A DNA stretch of 64,000 bases from Leucosporidium creatinivorum (GCA_001600635.1 BCKL01000016.1:424449-488448), one strand, 5' to 3'; shown: positions 22,699-34,520, counted from the first letter of the stretch. Notes: generated from the sequence alone by a model not told the origin. Program-made: numbers and translations.

Positions 22699-25110
22699 AT
22701 GGGCTTCCTCTCCAGCTCCAACGCCAAAGCTCACAGCAACGTCACCTCCCGAGCAGTCCATGCTCGGCGAACTTCCGACCGCGACACCTCGGTCGAGGTG
22801 AGAGGAGGGCTGTTGACCCCTGCGCTCACGCCCAGTAATTCTACTACAGCTTCGCCGACCAGCGCTACGTTCGGAACAGGACCGAGTCCTCGTCTGGTGA
22901 GCCCAGTCGAGCAGTTCCGAAGCCCCGAGCGGTTCGAGTGCCGAAGCTGACTTCTTTGTTGCTGTTTGGGCTACAGGCTGCTCTTCCTTCCAATCCTCTC
23001 ACACCTCCTCCCGACCGCTCCTTCTTCCGCGGTCCTCTGACCGAGCGCCCCTCCTACTTCTCAGCCTCGGCGACGGATCCTACTACCCTCGCCTTCTCCC
23101 ACCTCCACAGTTCCTCCTCCCTCCAAGCTATCGTAGTAGGCTCCGGATTCGGTTTGTCTTCTCCTCTTCTATCCCCTCCCGTCTTTCCTCCCGCTGATCA
23201 CTTCCCCCTCGCCTGCAGCCGGCCTCTCAGCAGCCATCGCCCTCGCCCGCCAATCCTACTCCGTCACCCTCCTCGAGCGTTCCTCCGGTCTGTCCCCCCA
23301 TGGAGACTCCATTATGATTGGATCAAATGCAGCTAGGATACTGGGGAGGTGGGGAGTGGGGAAAGAGATGTGGGACCGGAGCTCGAAGAGTGAGAGTTGG
23401 GTGATTTTGGATCAGATGGGCGAGAAGATCTGGACGGAGGACCTGAGGGAGATGTGAGTTGCTCTCTTCTAGCTTTTTTCGTCTCCCTGTGTTGTGAGAG
23501 GGCAGAGCTGACCCCTCCCTCCCTCTACAGTCCAGCAACTTTCGGCGCTCCTCTCCTGCAAGGCTCGAGACCTCAGTTTCTCGGCTCCCTCGGCATAGAG
23601 GCTCGTATGTTGGGCGTCGCTATCCGATACAATTCCGAAGTAGTGGGATACTGGGACTCGGAGGAGCCAGCGGTGGTGCTGAGGGGAGGAGAAGTTGTGA
23701 GAGGTGATGTGAGCTCGGTCGAGCTTTCTTGCGTCTCGCTTGGTCGCTGATGCTTTGCTCTCGCTTCCGCGCTATCCCTTGCACGTTCACCCGCTCCCTC
23801 GCATACTCAACAAGTCATCGTCGTTGCCGATGGCGTGCACTCCACCGCTCGAGACTTGCTCGCTCAGCACCGTTCTCCACCTACGCCAAAGCAGGGCAGC
23901 GGCTACTCCATCTACCGCTCAGTGATGAGAAGTAGCAGCATCCAGGCGGATCCATTGTGTGCTCGTGGGTCCCTTGCTTTCCTGCTTTCTTGCCGCCGTC
24001 GCTAAGTCCACCGAGCTGGGGCAGAAGCTGACTTGTCGGCTTGCTTGCTTTACCTTGTTGAACAGATCTACTTGACAGAAACATCAGAACCTGGCTCGGT
24101 GATGATGTGCATGCTGCTATCTATCCGTTGGACGGTGGGAGACAGGTGGCCTTCGTGAGTTGCTCGGCTTCGCTTCGACTCCTTGAGCCCTCGCTGACCA
24201 CCTGTTCTCCCTCTCGCACGCAGACCATCACCCACCGCGACCCTCTCTACACGTCCTCCCTCAACTGGCGCGACCGCAAGCCCGTTCGTAACGTCCTCCG
24301 TGTCATAGAAGGCTGGGATCCGGCACTCGTTTCGGCAGTAGGGAAGTTCGGCTCGGCGCTGCATTGGGATGTGACAAATGAGTGAGTGCTATTGACCACA
24401 AGGGATAGTGTTGAAGCTGATTCTGGTCGTCTACAGGACTCCGGCGGAGGACTGGATTAGCGAGGGTGGGAAGGTGCGCCGGTCGGTTCGGCTGCTCGGC
24501 GCTCGGTGGCTGACCCGCCTTCTTGAGCAGATCGTCTGCATTGGTGACACCGTCCATACTCTCCAGGTACACTGTCCCTTGTTCCCCTCGGGTCTCCTTG
24601 CGCTGACCCCCCTCTGTCATAGCCCACCTCCTTCCAAGGCGGCTCGCAAGCCATTGAAGACGGCGCAACTCTTGCGATCTGTCTCGCTCTCGCCGGTGGA
24701 GTACCTTCTTCCGTCAGGCTTGCGCTGGAGGTGTTTGAGATGCTGCGCCGTCCGAGGGTGATTGAGGCACGGAAGATGGGACATCAGGTGCGTTTCGCTT
24801 GCTCGGCGCATCTCCCCCCCGTCCCTCCTCTACCTCTACTCTGGACGCTGATCCCTCTCTTCTTCCCCTCGAATAGCAGCAGATCCTCTGGCACTCCCAT
24901 ACTACGGCCTCCCTCTCTGCCTCCTCCCTCCGACCTCTCACCTTTACCCTCTACTCTCACGACGCTGAAGCCCACGCTCTCCTCCAGTTTGAGCAGACTG
25001 CAATGGAGGTGGAGTGGGGGTTCAGGTCGGGAGAAGATTCGATTGAGGAGGTGATGAGGAAGATGGGGCTGGACAGGGAGTCAGTGGAGACGCTGGGGAG
25101 GGAGACGTAG
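22699..25110 (+). CDS. FAD-dependent monooxygenase (salicylate hydroxylase-like)
   Basis: This is a flavoprotein hydroxylase of the FAD_binding_3 type, in a group that hydroxylates aromatic or other small substrates; the actual substrate is unknown. The dinucleotide site spans an intron as IVVGSGFG followed by GLSAAIALARQSYSVTLLER. The DG motif VADGVHSTARDLL and the second FAD site VCIGDTVHTLQPTSFQGGSQ, then AIEDGATLAICLALA, are present. About 100 residues of Ser/Thr-rich sequence (MGFLSSSNAKAHSNVTSRAV onward) precede the Rossmann fold, longer than usual. There are roughly ten short exons, with the stop at 25108-25110. It is some 9 kb from the quinate/shikimate cluster, so shared pathway membership is not implied. 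Confidence 0.8.
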
Positions 25111-25309
25111 AACCGAGGGGAGGGAGAGAAGGAGGCGAGGGAGCGTGAGAAGGCTAGAAGGGTGGAAGGGGAGTTGACAGCGTAGATGGAAAGCATGTGA
25201 GTGCAGCTGTGTAGATCTTAGAGGTCGGCGAAGACACGGACATTAGCGTATCGCGTATCGCGACTGCTCGGCGATGGCATCCGCGCCGAAAGCGAGGGCA
25301 ACGGCCCGA

Positions 25310-25660
25310 GAGTGTAGATGACAAGCACGAGAAGAGTGGGGCGAGCCCACGCCCATTTCTGGACCACGACCTGAACGTGGCTCCTTAGATACTCGCCATC
25401 TTCCCGCATTTTGCTGTTCTTGTTGAAGATCGGCGACGGCTATACACCCCAGACCTTGAGGGCTGAGGTGCTGTCCTACAGCCTCGTGGTATCCAGCATT
25501 TCACTCGGCGTGTATGGTTCCATGCGTGTGTAAAGATGTGTCTGTATCTCCCCACAGCACACCCGTCCACAGTCGCCGCAGTGTTTCGGCGAATGTTCCC
25601 GCTCTAGATAGCTCCGATCTCAAGCTCTGCACAGCTCAATGATGCGCTCTGAGCATGTTA
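25310..25660 (-). repeat. Inverted duplicate of the tRNA-Leu locus (older, damaged copy)
   Basis: Read on the minus strand, this segment matches 27240-27600 over roughly 330 bases. The match includes long shared stretches such as CGGCGACTGTGGACGGG and GTGAAATGCTGGATACCACG. It ends in a damaged tRNA-Leu. Differences are scattered substitutions and small indels. Confidence 0.75.
25328..25405 (-). pseudogene. tRNA-Leu(CAG) pseudogene
   Basis: The acceptor stem (GGGAAGA / TCTTCTC) and anticodon arm (CCACG TTCAGGT CGTGG) are intact. The D arm reads GGCGAGTATCTAAGGAGC, without the conserved GG, and the T loop has lost bases (GTGGGCTCGCCCCAC). Compared with the intact gene at 27514-27595, internal promoter boxes A and B are damaged, so transcription is unlikely. 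Confidence 0.75.
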
Positions 25661-25699
25661 GGGATCAATCCTACGCTGAGGCTTGCCCTCTTGCAAGGT

Positions 25700-26350
25700 C
25701 GAAGATGTCGGCAAGGGGACTGAGGGCCAGACGGGCCAGAGGTTGGCGCCGAGGAGCCGCTCGATGAGGAGGAAGCACCAGACGAGGGCGCCGAGGGTCG
25801 TGATGACACTGAAGACACCGGCAGTGAAGGTTGAAGCATTGTTGCCGAGGATATCGATAGATTTGAAGATGGTAGGCGAGTAGTCTGCACAGCGAGAACC
25901 GACAAAGTCAGCACCGAGCAGCGCCGAGCGGCTGGAAGCGCCGACGATTGCTCGAAGAGTCACGTACAGTCGATGGCGTGGATACCAGGGCCGTTCTTAA
26001 ATACGAACAACGCGGTACAGATCAACACACGCTCGAGAAGGTGCCACTGGGTAAAGACTTGGCGGAAGGGAGCACAGAAGCCCTCCCCGACAGCAGCGCG
26101 GTCGTGCTCGAGCTGGATGTCGATGGCGTCCATGTCCTCAACAATGTAGGCGTGGCGGGGAAGTCACGGACGCTGCAGGACTTCTTGACGGCTTCCTCGC
26201 GACCACCACGGGTGATGAGCCAGCGTCGAGGAGACTCCTTGATGAGGAAGGGGATGCCGAGAGCGAAGACACCTCCAGGGATGAGCTGGACCGCGAGGGG
26301 GATGAGCCATTGGACGTGACCCTTGAAAACATGCTGCGTGACGCTTGTGG
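25700..26350 (-). pseudogene. Degenerate fragment of the quinate-type permease (middle exons)
   Basis: On the minus strand this carries a diverged copy of three middle exons of the permease. It includes HVFKGHVQWLIPLAVQLIPG, IKESPRRWLITRGGREEAVK and, after an intron-like gap, DYSPTIFKSIDILGNNAS. It lacks the first five exons and everything after the middle of the eighth exon. An extra residue in PRRW and a frame change after EEAVK show it is not translated as a transporter. It is more diverged than the copy at 851-1312, so it is older. Confidence 0.8.
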
Positions 26351-27239
26351 GAGAGAGCGGTGAATCCGCTCGGCGCTCGTTTCGCGAATTCGGCGAAGTC
26401 AGCGGGCACAGAACACCGGATCCCAGAGATGCAAGGCAGTGAATTCGGTCGCAGCACAGCAGCAAGTATGTATCGAGACAGTGAGCTCCACAAATGGCAA
26501 AGCGCTATGAGTCCTGCCCTCTACTCTCTTGGTGCTCAGCGTTGAGCTGACTTAGCGCACTCGCGCTGTGTGACAGCCTCCTCATCGCTTTTCACGTGAC
26601 AAGGTAGAGGACGAACCGAGAGCCATATTAGTCCGTTCCAGAGTCCATAAAGGCTGCACGGCGGGAAGAGAAGATGAGGACTCTCCAGAGTTCGGCGGTA
26701 GCAGGCTCGGCGACCCTCACTAGCAACGCCTCGCGTGACCGGCCAAGTTTGCTGCACACCTCAAGGCCAGAGATATACAACAGCGTGTTCCGGCAGGGAG
26801 ACGACGCCTCGAGCTGCTCCTCAGCCAATAGGCAAGGTCGCGGCGAGCCCTCGCAAGCTCGGGCAGATCTGCGAGAGCGGTCTAAGAGCATTGAACCGCA
26901 CATGTCTTGCCCGAGAGGGAGTCACACACAGAGCTGAGAGACACAGGGCGATTACTCTGCAATGTCACTCGGGTCGGAACCTGACTTTAGAAGCTGGGCG
27001 GAGCGTCGCCGAAGGCCAGGCGCCGAGCGGGAGGTACGTACAGCAGCGAAGTTACCTGGCTCGTCGGAGAGACCCAGAAGTATCTTGAACTCCCTCGAAC
27101 GGCGCCTCGGCTCTCGAACTTGCAATATACACCTGTTCTGGGGGCGAAGTGCCTGCTCGGCGAACGCTCGCGAGACAAAGTCGAGCGTCTGAAGGTGATT
27201 ACCAAATCAGGCGTGCCGCGAGGCTTGATTTCACCTGGA
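26351..27239. other. Intergenic, nothing recognisable
   Basis: This lies between the permease fragment and the tRNA-Leu locus. Several 60-120 aa frames occur on both strands but have no family likeness, and no splice-linked partner exons were found. Confidence 0.4.
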
Positions 27240-27600
27240 TCAAAGCATGCTCAGTCCCTCAAAAATAGTACACAGTGCAGGAGGGGACTATCAATTGAGC
27301 ACTGTGGTCGCCGAGCTCCGGAGCATTCGCCGAACCACTGCGGCGACTGTGGACGGGGATGCTGTGGGGAGATACAGACGCATCTTTACACAAACATGGA
27401 ACCATACACGCCGAGTGAAATGCTGGATACCACGAGGCTGTAGGACAGCACCTCAGCCATCAAGGTCTGGGGTATATATCCGTCGCCGAGCTTCAACAAG
27501 AACATCAAAATGCGGGAAGATGGCCGAGTGGTCTAAGGCGCCACGTTCAGGTCGTGGTCCAGAAATGGGCGTGGGTTCGAACCCCACTCTTCTCAGACTC
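27240..27600 (+). repeat. tRNA-Leu locus arm of the inverted duplication (intact copy)
   Basis: This is homologous in inverted orientation to 25310-25660. It includes about 270 bases upstream of the tRNA gene and the tRNA itself. Confidence 0.75.
27514..27595 (+). tRNA. tRNA-Leu (anticodon CAG)
   Basis: The cloverleaf can be folded by eye. The acceptor stem pairs GGGAAGA with TCTTCTC (one G-U). The D arm is GCCGAGTGGTCTAAGGC and the anticodon stem-loop is CCACG-TTCAGGT-CGTGG, giving anticodon CAG. A long class II variable arm and a T arm GTGGG-TTCGAAC-CCCAC follow. No intron is present. The internal A and B boxes are intact. Confidence 0.95.
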
Positions 27601-27605
27601 TTTTT
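27601..27605 (+). terminator. RNA polymerase III terminator
   Basis: A run of five T lies 5 bases past the tRNA 3' end, the normal Pol III stop. Confidence 0.8.
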
Positions 27606-28901
27606 GCCGTCTAGAACTGCCGTAGAGGCTCGCCGAAAGCCAGGAGCTCGGCGAAGGCTTACAGGCGGTCTAGCCTCTTGTTTTGCGATTCTTGCCTATC
27701 CAGAACTGTAGTACACTACACCAGAACGCTCTGTAACTCGTCACTTGGCAAGAAACCGGCCGACCAACTCAGCCAGCCTTGACTCAGGCCGCGGTAGGTC
27801 GATCTCGGACCTCGGTCGAGCTGGTTGCCTGTCTTCCTGGATGTAGAACAACGCCCCCGCAGACAGCATCACCAACAGCAATCAATGACCCCACTGGAGC
27901 TTAGTACACCCTCGGATCCTTCTTCGCTGCCAGCGCAGAGGCGCAAAAGCGCCGAGAGGCTCGGCCCCTAGGCCGAGGCAACGCCTGATGCTCCTCTCCT
28001 TAACTAACCAGCAAGGGAGCCCTCAAAAGCTACAAGGCCCTACATCACCTCATCAGCCCCCACGTCGGTCTGTTTCCATCTCGTCACCATCGCGTCACCC
28101 CTCCCGACCTACTCCATCTCGGCGGATCTTTGCCCGTCGCCCTCACCTCAAGGCTCACTTTGAAGTAGGCCCTCACCTCACCTCCACGGTCTTCCACGCT
28201 CAATACGCTCAACTGAAATAATGACATCTCCAATCTGAGCTACTGAGAGAGGTGGAGGGCAGCGTATTCGACATTGCGTAGGGAGGAGGCGCGAGGAGAG
28301 GGCTCGGCGGGGAGGGTGCTCAGTCGAGTGGTGGCGTTCGCAATGCGACCGCAGAGAGTGAGCGGGGAGAGTCGGAGGATGCGGTCTCCTCAAAAATGCG
28401 AAGGATTCGGGTGGAGAGGAGGGAGTCGAACAGCGCCAAGGTCCCTCCGCTCTCGTCTTGCTCTCGCCTTCGCAGTCCACCTCAGATAGCACTGATGACA
28501 CCCTAGATTGCCACATTACTCATCTATCATTATTATACCACCGTCCGACCGCACGATGTTGCACCGAAAAGATGCCTAGCCGTCTTCCCTCCGTGAGCTC
28601 GGCGCTCCGACGTGTAAGGCGGGGGGCGGTCGAGGCCGGGTCGGTGGGCGTGAGCTGATGGTTCTTTGTTCCCTCTCCCTTTGTTCGCTCTCGCATCACC
28701 TTCCCACTTTACCTCCCAGCCTCTTTCTTTCTCCTCGTTCTCATTTCTCTCAGTCGACTCGGACCCGACTCTTCTCCTGTAGTACGTGATAGCCCCCCTG
28801 CATTACAGTACACCCGAGTTCCGTTTCCTTCTCGCTATCTGCGAAGCTCAAAGACCGACAGTTCGTCGCGAGCTCACCAGGAGCTCACACGACGACTCCG
28901 T
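27606..28901. other. Intergenic, nothing recognisable
   Basis: These 1.3 kb follow the tRNA and precede the stop of the MFS gene. A possible short exon near 28571 (ATGCCTAGCCGTC, then a GTGAGC donor) has no convincing downstream partner. No repeat or RNA gene was seen. Confidence 0.4.
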
Positions 28902-31309
28902 TCACGAGTGATGAATGGAGAAACGATGCCTGAGGGAGGCGCCCTTGAGCTGGAGGAAGGGGATGATGAAAAGGAAGAGTCCAGCGGCGATTCCTGCCTC
29001 CATGCCAAAGCTGTGAGGGCAAGGGAAGGTCAGCCCAAGCTCGGCGCTCGACTCGGCGCTCGACTCGGCGCTCAAATGGCGAGGACAGCTTACACAGCGA
29101 GTGGGCCGACCTTCTCGGCGTACGGAACTTGGTAGTATGGTACAGCGAAACCTCCCATTGTTCGACTGTAGATGGAGAAGGCGGTCAGCTTCGGCCTCGG
29201 CGATCTCAGCCTTCGACGCCGAGACTCACGCAAAGTTGACGAGAGCAGACACCTCTCCCTGTCGAGTCGGGAACGCATTGTTGAGGTAGTTGTACACGGC
29301 GACAGTGTTGATGAGGATAGCGAACTGCGCCATGCCCCAGCCGAAGACGAGGGCGGCGACGGACAGCTTGTACTGAAAGCCGGCTCTGTTCACCGGGGTC
29401 GACTCGGTCAGCCAAGCGAGCGAGCAGAGTAAAGATCAAAAGCTCACCCGATGAGCACAAACCCAGCGACGAAGAACGGGATAGCAATGTAGCAACTCCA
29501 AAGCCTAAACTCGGCGAGGAAGACTCCCGAATTGCGCTTGATGAGCCTATCGGCGATGGCGTCGTTCAAGTAGCGGCCGACCAGCTCTCCGAGGATGACG
29601 GCGACTATGGGAATGCCGTAGCAGGCGGCGGTACCTTCGGGAGGAGGCGAGGGTGAGCGCCGAGCAGCTGCCGTGGAAAGAGGGAACGAACCATAGGGCG
29701 AAAAACCGTAGCCGACAGGAGGAGGAGAGCCGGTGAAGACGGCGGTGGTGACGTTGATTCCCTATGGTCGTCGAGGCGGTTAGCTCAGAGAAGTTGGCGA
29801 GCGCCAGCGCCGAGCGAGCGAGCTGCAAGACTTACGATACCGAATCCGAAGGTCACTCCGACGTCTGCAAGTCGGGCAAAGCGTCAGTGAGTGATATGTG
29901 CAGTCCTCGGCGTGGTCTGAGCTTACAGATAAGCATGAGGAGCATGTGAGGGCGCCAAACGAGATCAAACACCGAGGAGACACACTCTCCCCAAGAGCAC
30001 CTATTCCGAGACGTCTCAGCACTGGTCACAGCTAGCAGTCTCTCCACACGATCAAACACACCTGTACTTGGCCATCTTCACACCCGTAACGCCCAGCAAT
30101 GTCTCGACACGATACCTCAATCCCTGCGTCGGCCGCTCGGGGAAGGGTTCAACATCGCGATCGTACATGGTCTCCTCCATCAATAGCGTGATGAGGATGA
30201 CGACGAGCACAACGTAGGCCACGCCGACCCAGTAGACGTTGCGCCAGGTGGAGGAAGCGACCATAAAACCGAGGAGGAAGGGGGAGATGAAAGGACTGAT
30301 GATGAAGCCCATAGTCCAGAGATTGAGCTTGCGAGCTTGTAGATGGAAGGGGAAGAGATCGCAGACCTGTCAGGCGAGGAAAGGTCAGCTCGGCGATCGT
30401 CTCGGGGCCATCTCAGCGACCTACGGTGAACAGACCAGCGCATTGAGGCGCGGTGGAGAACAGGGCGTTGAGGATACGCATGGCAGCGAACGTGTGAAAG
30501 TTGGGCGCGACGGCACAGCCAATGAGGAAGCCGAGGCCGATAAGTTGGGACCAGAAGAGGATGGGAAGACGGCCGTAGCGCTTGATGAGCATGACGGCGA
30601 TAATTCCTCCAGGACCGAGGCAGAAGATGGACCAATTCGAGCTGAGATTGTTAATCGCGTTCGGAGTCTAGTGCGAGAGAGAAGGAGGTCAGCTCGAACG
30701 GCGAAGAGGATCGAGTGCGAGAGCTCACGGTGTGGAAGGTCTCTGCGAGACCAAAGAGGCCGGCGATACCAAGTCCAGAGGAAAAGTCGGGAACGAAGGA
30801 AGCCATGGCTGTAGGGTATCAGTAAGATCAGTGTCTTCGAAGCGAACCTCCGCCGAAGGAGCCAGCCGAACTCACTCAAGATGAGCAGCTGCAAGTTCTT
30901 CTTTCTCGGGCTCCAATTCTGAGGATCATCAGGCGAGTCGGAAGGCTGAGGCCAGAGCACCTTGGTGCCACTCTTATTGAGCTTGAGCTTGCTGGCAATC
31001 TGCGACCGAGAGACCGAGAATCGATCGGTCAGCTCTTGACCTCGAGGGGTGGACCTCAACAACAGCACGCACCTCTTCACCGTACTCAATCCTCGCCTCT
31101 GCCGGATCGACGACTAGACGACCATCCTCTGGCTTGAAGCCCTGAGCCTGAGCCACGGCAGCGAGATTGTGCGAAAAGCCACTCCTGCCCGCGTAGTTCT
31201 CGATGTAATCAGCAGAAGGGACGACCTTCTCTTGCTGCTGTTGTTGTTGAGGTGGAGAGTGCGATCGCGACTCGTCCTGCTCCTCGTGTAGATCTCGTTT
31301 CTCGTTCAT
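28902..31309 (-). CDS. MFS transporter (DHA1-like drug/metabolite exporter type)
   Basis: This is a major facilitator protein with about ten exons on the minus strand. The N-terminal cytosolic part, MNEKRDLHEEQDESRSHSPP, includes a run of Gln and the linker PSDSPDDPQNWSPRKKN, the DPxNW element usual before helix 1 in fungal DHA1 proteins. Next come TPNAINNLSSNWSIFCLGPG, FAAMRILNALFSTAPQ, YWVGVAYVVLVVILITLLME and, in the second half, RLIKRNSGVFLAEFRLWS and LVNFARTMGGFAVPYYQVPY. The C-terminus ends with a short helix, then SIHHS. The substrate is unknown. An intron near 29040 contains a tandem repeat of the CTCGGCG motif. Confidence 0.8.
29040..29073. repeat. Tandem 12-mer in an intron (CTCGGCGCTCGA x ~3)
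   Basis: Three head-to-tail units of CTCGGCGCTCGA lie in an intron of the MFS gene, within about 15 bases of the branch-site complement GGTCAGC. Each unit contains the heptamer that recurs in other introns of the window. Confidence 0.8.
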
Positions 31310-31974
31310 GACTGCTCGGCGGGCTTCGGTCGAGGTGTTGCTGGGGTGCAGGAGGAGGGGCAAGCGAATGAGGAGAAGCAAAGAGACGTCTTCAATGGCT
31401 GGGGCCACCTGGGGCCAGCGAAACCCTTTACCCGACCCCAAGATGAGGTGAGCTGCTGCGAGATGGACCGAATTGGCTCAAGCCGAAGCGTGGTCCACCG
31501 GTAGCAGGGTAAAGTGTTCAGAGCGAGCTCGGGTGGCGCTCAACATGGTGGTTGAAGCGACTTGGAAGCTATAAAGTCGAGCCGGCAGCTTTGTGAGGAG
31601 AGCAAAAGCCGAGAGGAGGAGGTGAGATCGTAATCGACTGCCGGAGAGCCTGTCGAGGTGCAGGAAGCGTAGCTCGGCTGAGCAAGAGCAGAGCAAGTAC
31701 AAGTAGGAAGCAAAGAGACGTTTCGGCTGCAAAACACGAGCTAAGCGAGACGATTTGCGGAGCAGCGCGAAGCTCAAAGGAGTCTCAAAGGGGGGCGAAA
31801 GGCAAGCATGTAGCCAGCTCATCTCTTGACTTCCGCCCGCAACACCTCGACTGTATCGTATCGACCTACAGCCTCCCCTAGGGCTCAGACATAGCTCCTA
31901 CAAGCCTACAGCCCCCTCACAGCCCTCCCGCAGCCCTCAACTCGCCTCCCAGCTCTCGCCCTCTAGCAACAACC
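31310..31974. promoter_or_regulatory. Divergent promoter region, MFS gene and Mis14-like gene
   Basis: The flanking genes start outward from this 665-base gap. It becomes strongly C/T-rich just before the plus-strand start. No coding signal is seen. Confidence 0.45.
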
Positions 31975-33182
31975 ATGCCACCTCGCGCCGTCGCCCGCTC
32001 ACCATCGCCCGACACCTCAGCAGACGACATTCCACCACTCGCATTCGATACAGAAGAGGAGCTACTCGCCGTGTTTGCTCGGTTGAGGGAGGGCTTGCTC
32101 GGACGCGTCGGGGCCAAGTGGGAGGCGGAGGGGATGGGAGGCGCGAAGGGCAAGGGCAAGGGGGTGGATAGGAAGAAGGTGGAGGATATTGTACTCAAGG
32201 TAAGTTCGAGCTCATTGGCAGCGCACTGTAGCTGAGAAGGAGGGGCGACAAGGAGCAGCGTTGAGTGAAGCGCGCTCGGCGACGGAGGGGTGCAGCGAGG
32301 ATTTGAGGGTCACGCAGAGCAGCCTGAGCGTATCACCGTTTTTCGGGCTGCTCTCGCCTGGCTGGAAGCCCCATGCTGCTGCTGAACTCGGCGCCTTACA
32401 TCGCCCTCCTCAAACAACAGCCTGCTAACTCCTGCCTTCCACAGCAATTCTTCGACAAGATGGGTCCCATCGTACTGTCCAACTGCACCATCGCCGGCGT
32501 ACCCTACTCAAAGTACAAGGACCTCAAGAAGAGCGGTAGTCCGTCTCGCTCCTCCTTCCCTTCCCTCACGCTTCGCTGACCCTCTGTACCTCGCAGGCAA
32601 TGTTCAGACCCAGCCCTTCTCGGAAGATCTCCATCAGCGCGTCCTGACGTACCAAAACGAGCTCTTCGACGCTCGCGAGGAGAATATTCGCAAGCGAGTC
32701 GAGGAGCCCGAGATGGCTGCTGGGGCGAGTTTGAGCCTCATAGCACAAGTGAAGACCTCGCTGACATACTCTTTGATTCGATAGGCCGTCGCCGAGATTA
32801 TCAACGCCGACCGAGAACGACTGGTGCAGCTCGAGGCGGCCAAGGTTGTTTTCCCTGAGGAGCACGAGCGTGAGCCGGCACCAAGAGGCAGGAAGAGCGT
32901 CGGTGGTACGAAGCGTGAGTAATGAGCTGTATAATATCCGCTCTTGAGCTTGGCTGACCCTGGACCCTCAATAGTCGACGATGGACCGACACCCGAGGAG
33001 GCGCAGGAGGACTTTGCCAAGGGCAAGAGGGCCATTGACACGCTGCTGAAGGTGTGTAGTCGTCTAACACAGGTCTTGAATCACTCGCTGACCCTCTTCC
33101 GCGCTCGCAGGAGGTGCCGAAGCTTAGCACAGCCGCCGAGGGAGCGACGCAGGTGGCTTTGGATGCCGCCAAGGTGCAGTAG
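31975..33182 (+). CDS. Probable kinetochore Mis12-complex subunit Mis14/Nsl1
   Basis: Six exons (31975-32199, 32445-32535, 32597-32724, 32785-32914, 32975-33051, 33111-33182) give about 240 aa. The protein is mostly charged helix. It has RKKVEDIVLKQFFDKMGPI, then QPFSEDLHQRVLTYQNELFD and an Arg/Glu-rich stretch ENIRKRVEEPEM. The EPF-[x]-L-xxRV-xxxY pattern, size and helical character resemble Mis14/Nsl1, which links inner kinetochore to Ndc80. This is resemblance, not proof. Intron 3 (32725-32784, 60 nt) appears to use a GC-AG boundary with donor GCGAGT and branch GCTGAC. A 36-nt GT-AG alternative starting at GTGAAG is also frame-compatible. Intron 1 is unusually long at 245 nt. Confidence 0.55.
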
Positions 33183-33481
33183 GGCAAGGGATGTACTTCG
33201 GCCGAGTTGTATCTATTTCGTTATGTTGCTCTTGTGTTGAGGGCTCGAGCGAGCGACCGCCGTTGACTCTGCTTGCTCACATCGACCCTCCCTGCCGCTC
33301 GGCGGGCTTAACGAGGTTCGGAAGGGGAGAGATCGGCCGGCCTTGACGGCGGTTGACTTCGACCACTCGGCTCGCTGCATTTCACTTCGTCGAAAGAACT
33401 ATACGGAGGACCTCGCTCGCCCCTCTGCTTCCTACACATCACTCCTCTGCTCCTCCCCCACCTCTCGAATTGCCAACCGCG

Positions 33482-34520
33482 ATGGCCTCCTCGACGCCCG
33501 CCAACGACCAGTGGAGTGCTGGCAAGTACAACAACAATGCCTCCTTCGTCTACTCGAAAGCCTTCACCAACGCTGTAGTCGAACTGCTGGACCCTCAGCC
33601 CACTGTGCGTCTCGTGCCCTGCAATCTCGCCGCTCTCGCTGATCTTCTACATCTTCGCTGTACCACAGGATCACATCCTTGATCTAGGCTGTGGCTCAGG
33701 CGAGCTCACCCTCGAACTAGCACCCCAAGTCTCTTCCATCCTCGGCGTCGACCTCTCCGCCAACCTCCTCGCCAAAGCTCGCGCCAACGCCTCCTCCTCC
33801 CCAACAGCAAGCTCCGACAAGCTCACCTGGCTCGAACTAGATGGTCATGCTCTCTCGGCCCTCCCCGCCGAGCAGCAAGGCTCGTTCGACGCCGTCTTCT
33901 CCTCGGCCGCGATGCACTGGATGAAGCGAGAGCCGGAGGAAGTAGCTCGGGGCGCGTATGGTGTACTGAAGAAGGGTGGAAGGTTCGTTAGTGAGATGGG
34001 AGGGGCGTTGAATATGGTCGGAGTTAGGTCGACGCTGAGGGAGGTGCTCAAGAGGAGGGGGCACGACGCCGAGAAGCTGGATCCGTGGTACTTTCCGACG
34101 CCGACGGAGCAGAGGAGGGTGTTGGAGAAGGCTGGGTTTAGGGTTGAGAGCTGTGGTGAGTATTGAGGCCTGTTGGCGACGTCTTGGCCGAGCTTTCGCT
34201 GACCTTTGCCTTCGCCGAACTCCCCCCTTCCACCTCCTCCTACTACTCTACCGCATTCGCATCGTCTCCCGATTTCCCTCGCTATTCCAACAACCTCTCA
34301 CCTCATCACAGAGCTCGTCCCGCGCATCACACCCCTCCCCACCGGCCTCTCAGGCTGGCTCGAAACCTTCGCCTTTGCCTTCCTCGACCATCTCTCGCCT
34401 ACCGAGAAGCAAGAAGTCATCGACGAGGTCTGCGAGGCGCTCAAGGTGGATATGTGGAGCCAGGATGAGGGCTGGGTGGTCATGTATGTCAGGCTGAGGT
34501 TCAAGGCTTGGAAGGATTAG
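33482..34520 (+). CDS. SAM-dependent methyltransferase (class I)
   Basis: Exons 33482-33604, 33669-34155 and 34312-34520 join to 272 aa. The N-terminus WSAGKYNNNASFVYSKAF is followed by motif I, ILDLGCGSGELTLELAP, split only by an upstream intron. It continues with the acidic strand end ILGVDLSANLL and motif VFSSAAMHWMKREPEEVARG. The arrangement with AMHW and GRFVSEMGG is that of small-molecule methyltransferases such as trans-aconitate 2-methyltransferase-like proteins. The substrate is not known. The C-terminal exon, ELVPRITPLPTGLSGWLETF, fits the lid region of such enzymes. Confidence 0.8.

Noticed and set aside
28571-28790. A possible small gene starting ATGCCTAGCCGTC
   Set aside because: A GTGAGC donor follows, but no downstream exon in any phase gave a recognisable or sustained product.
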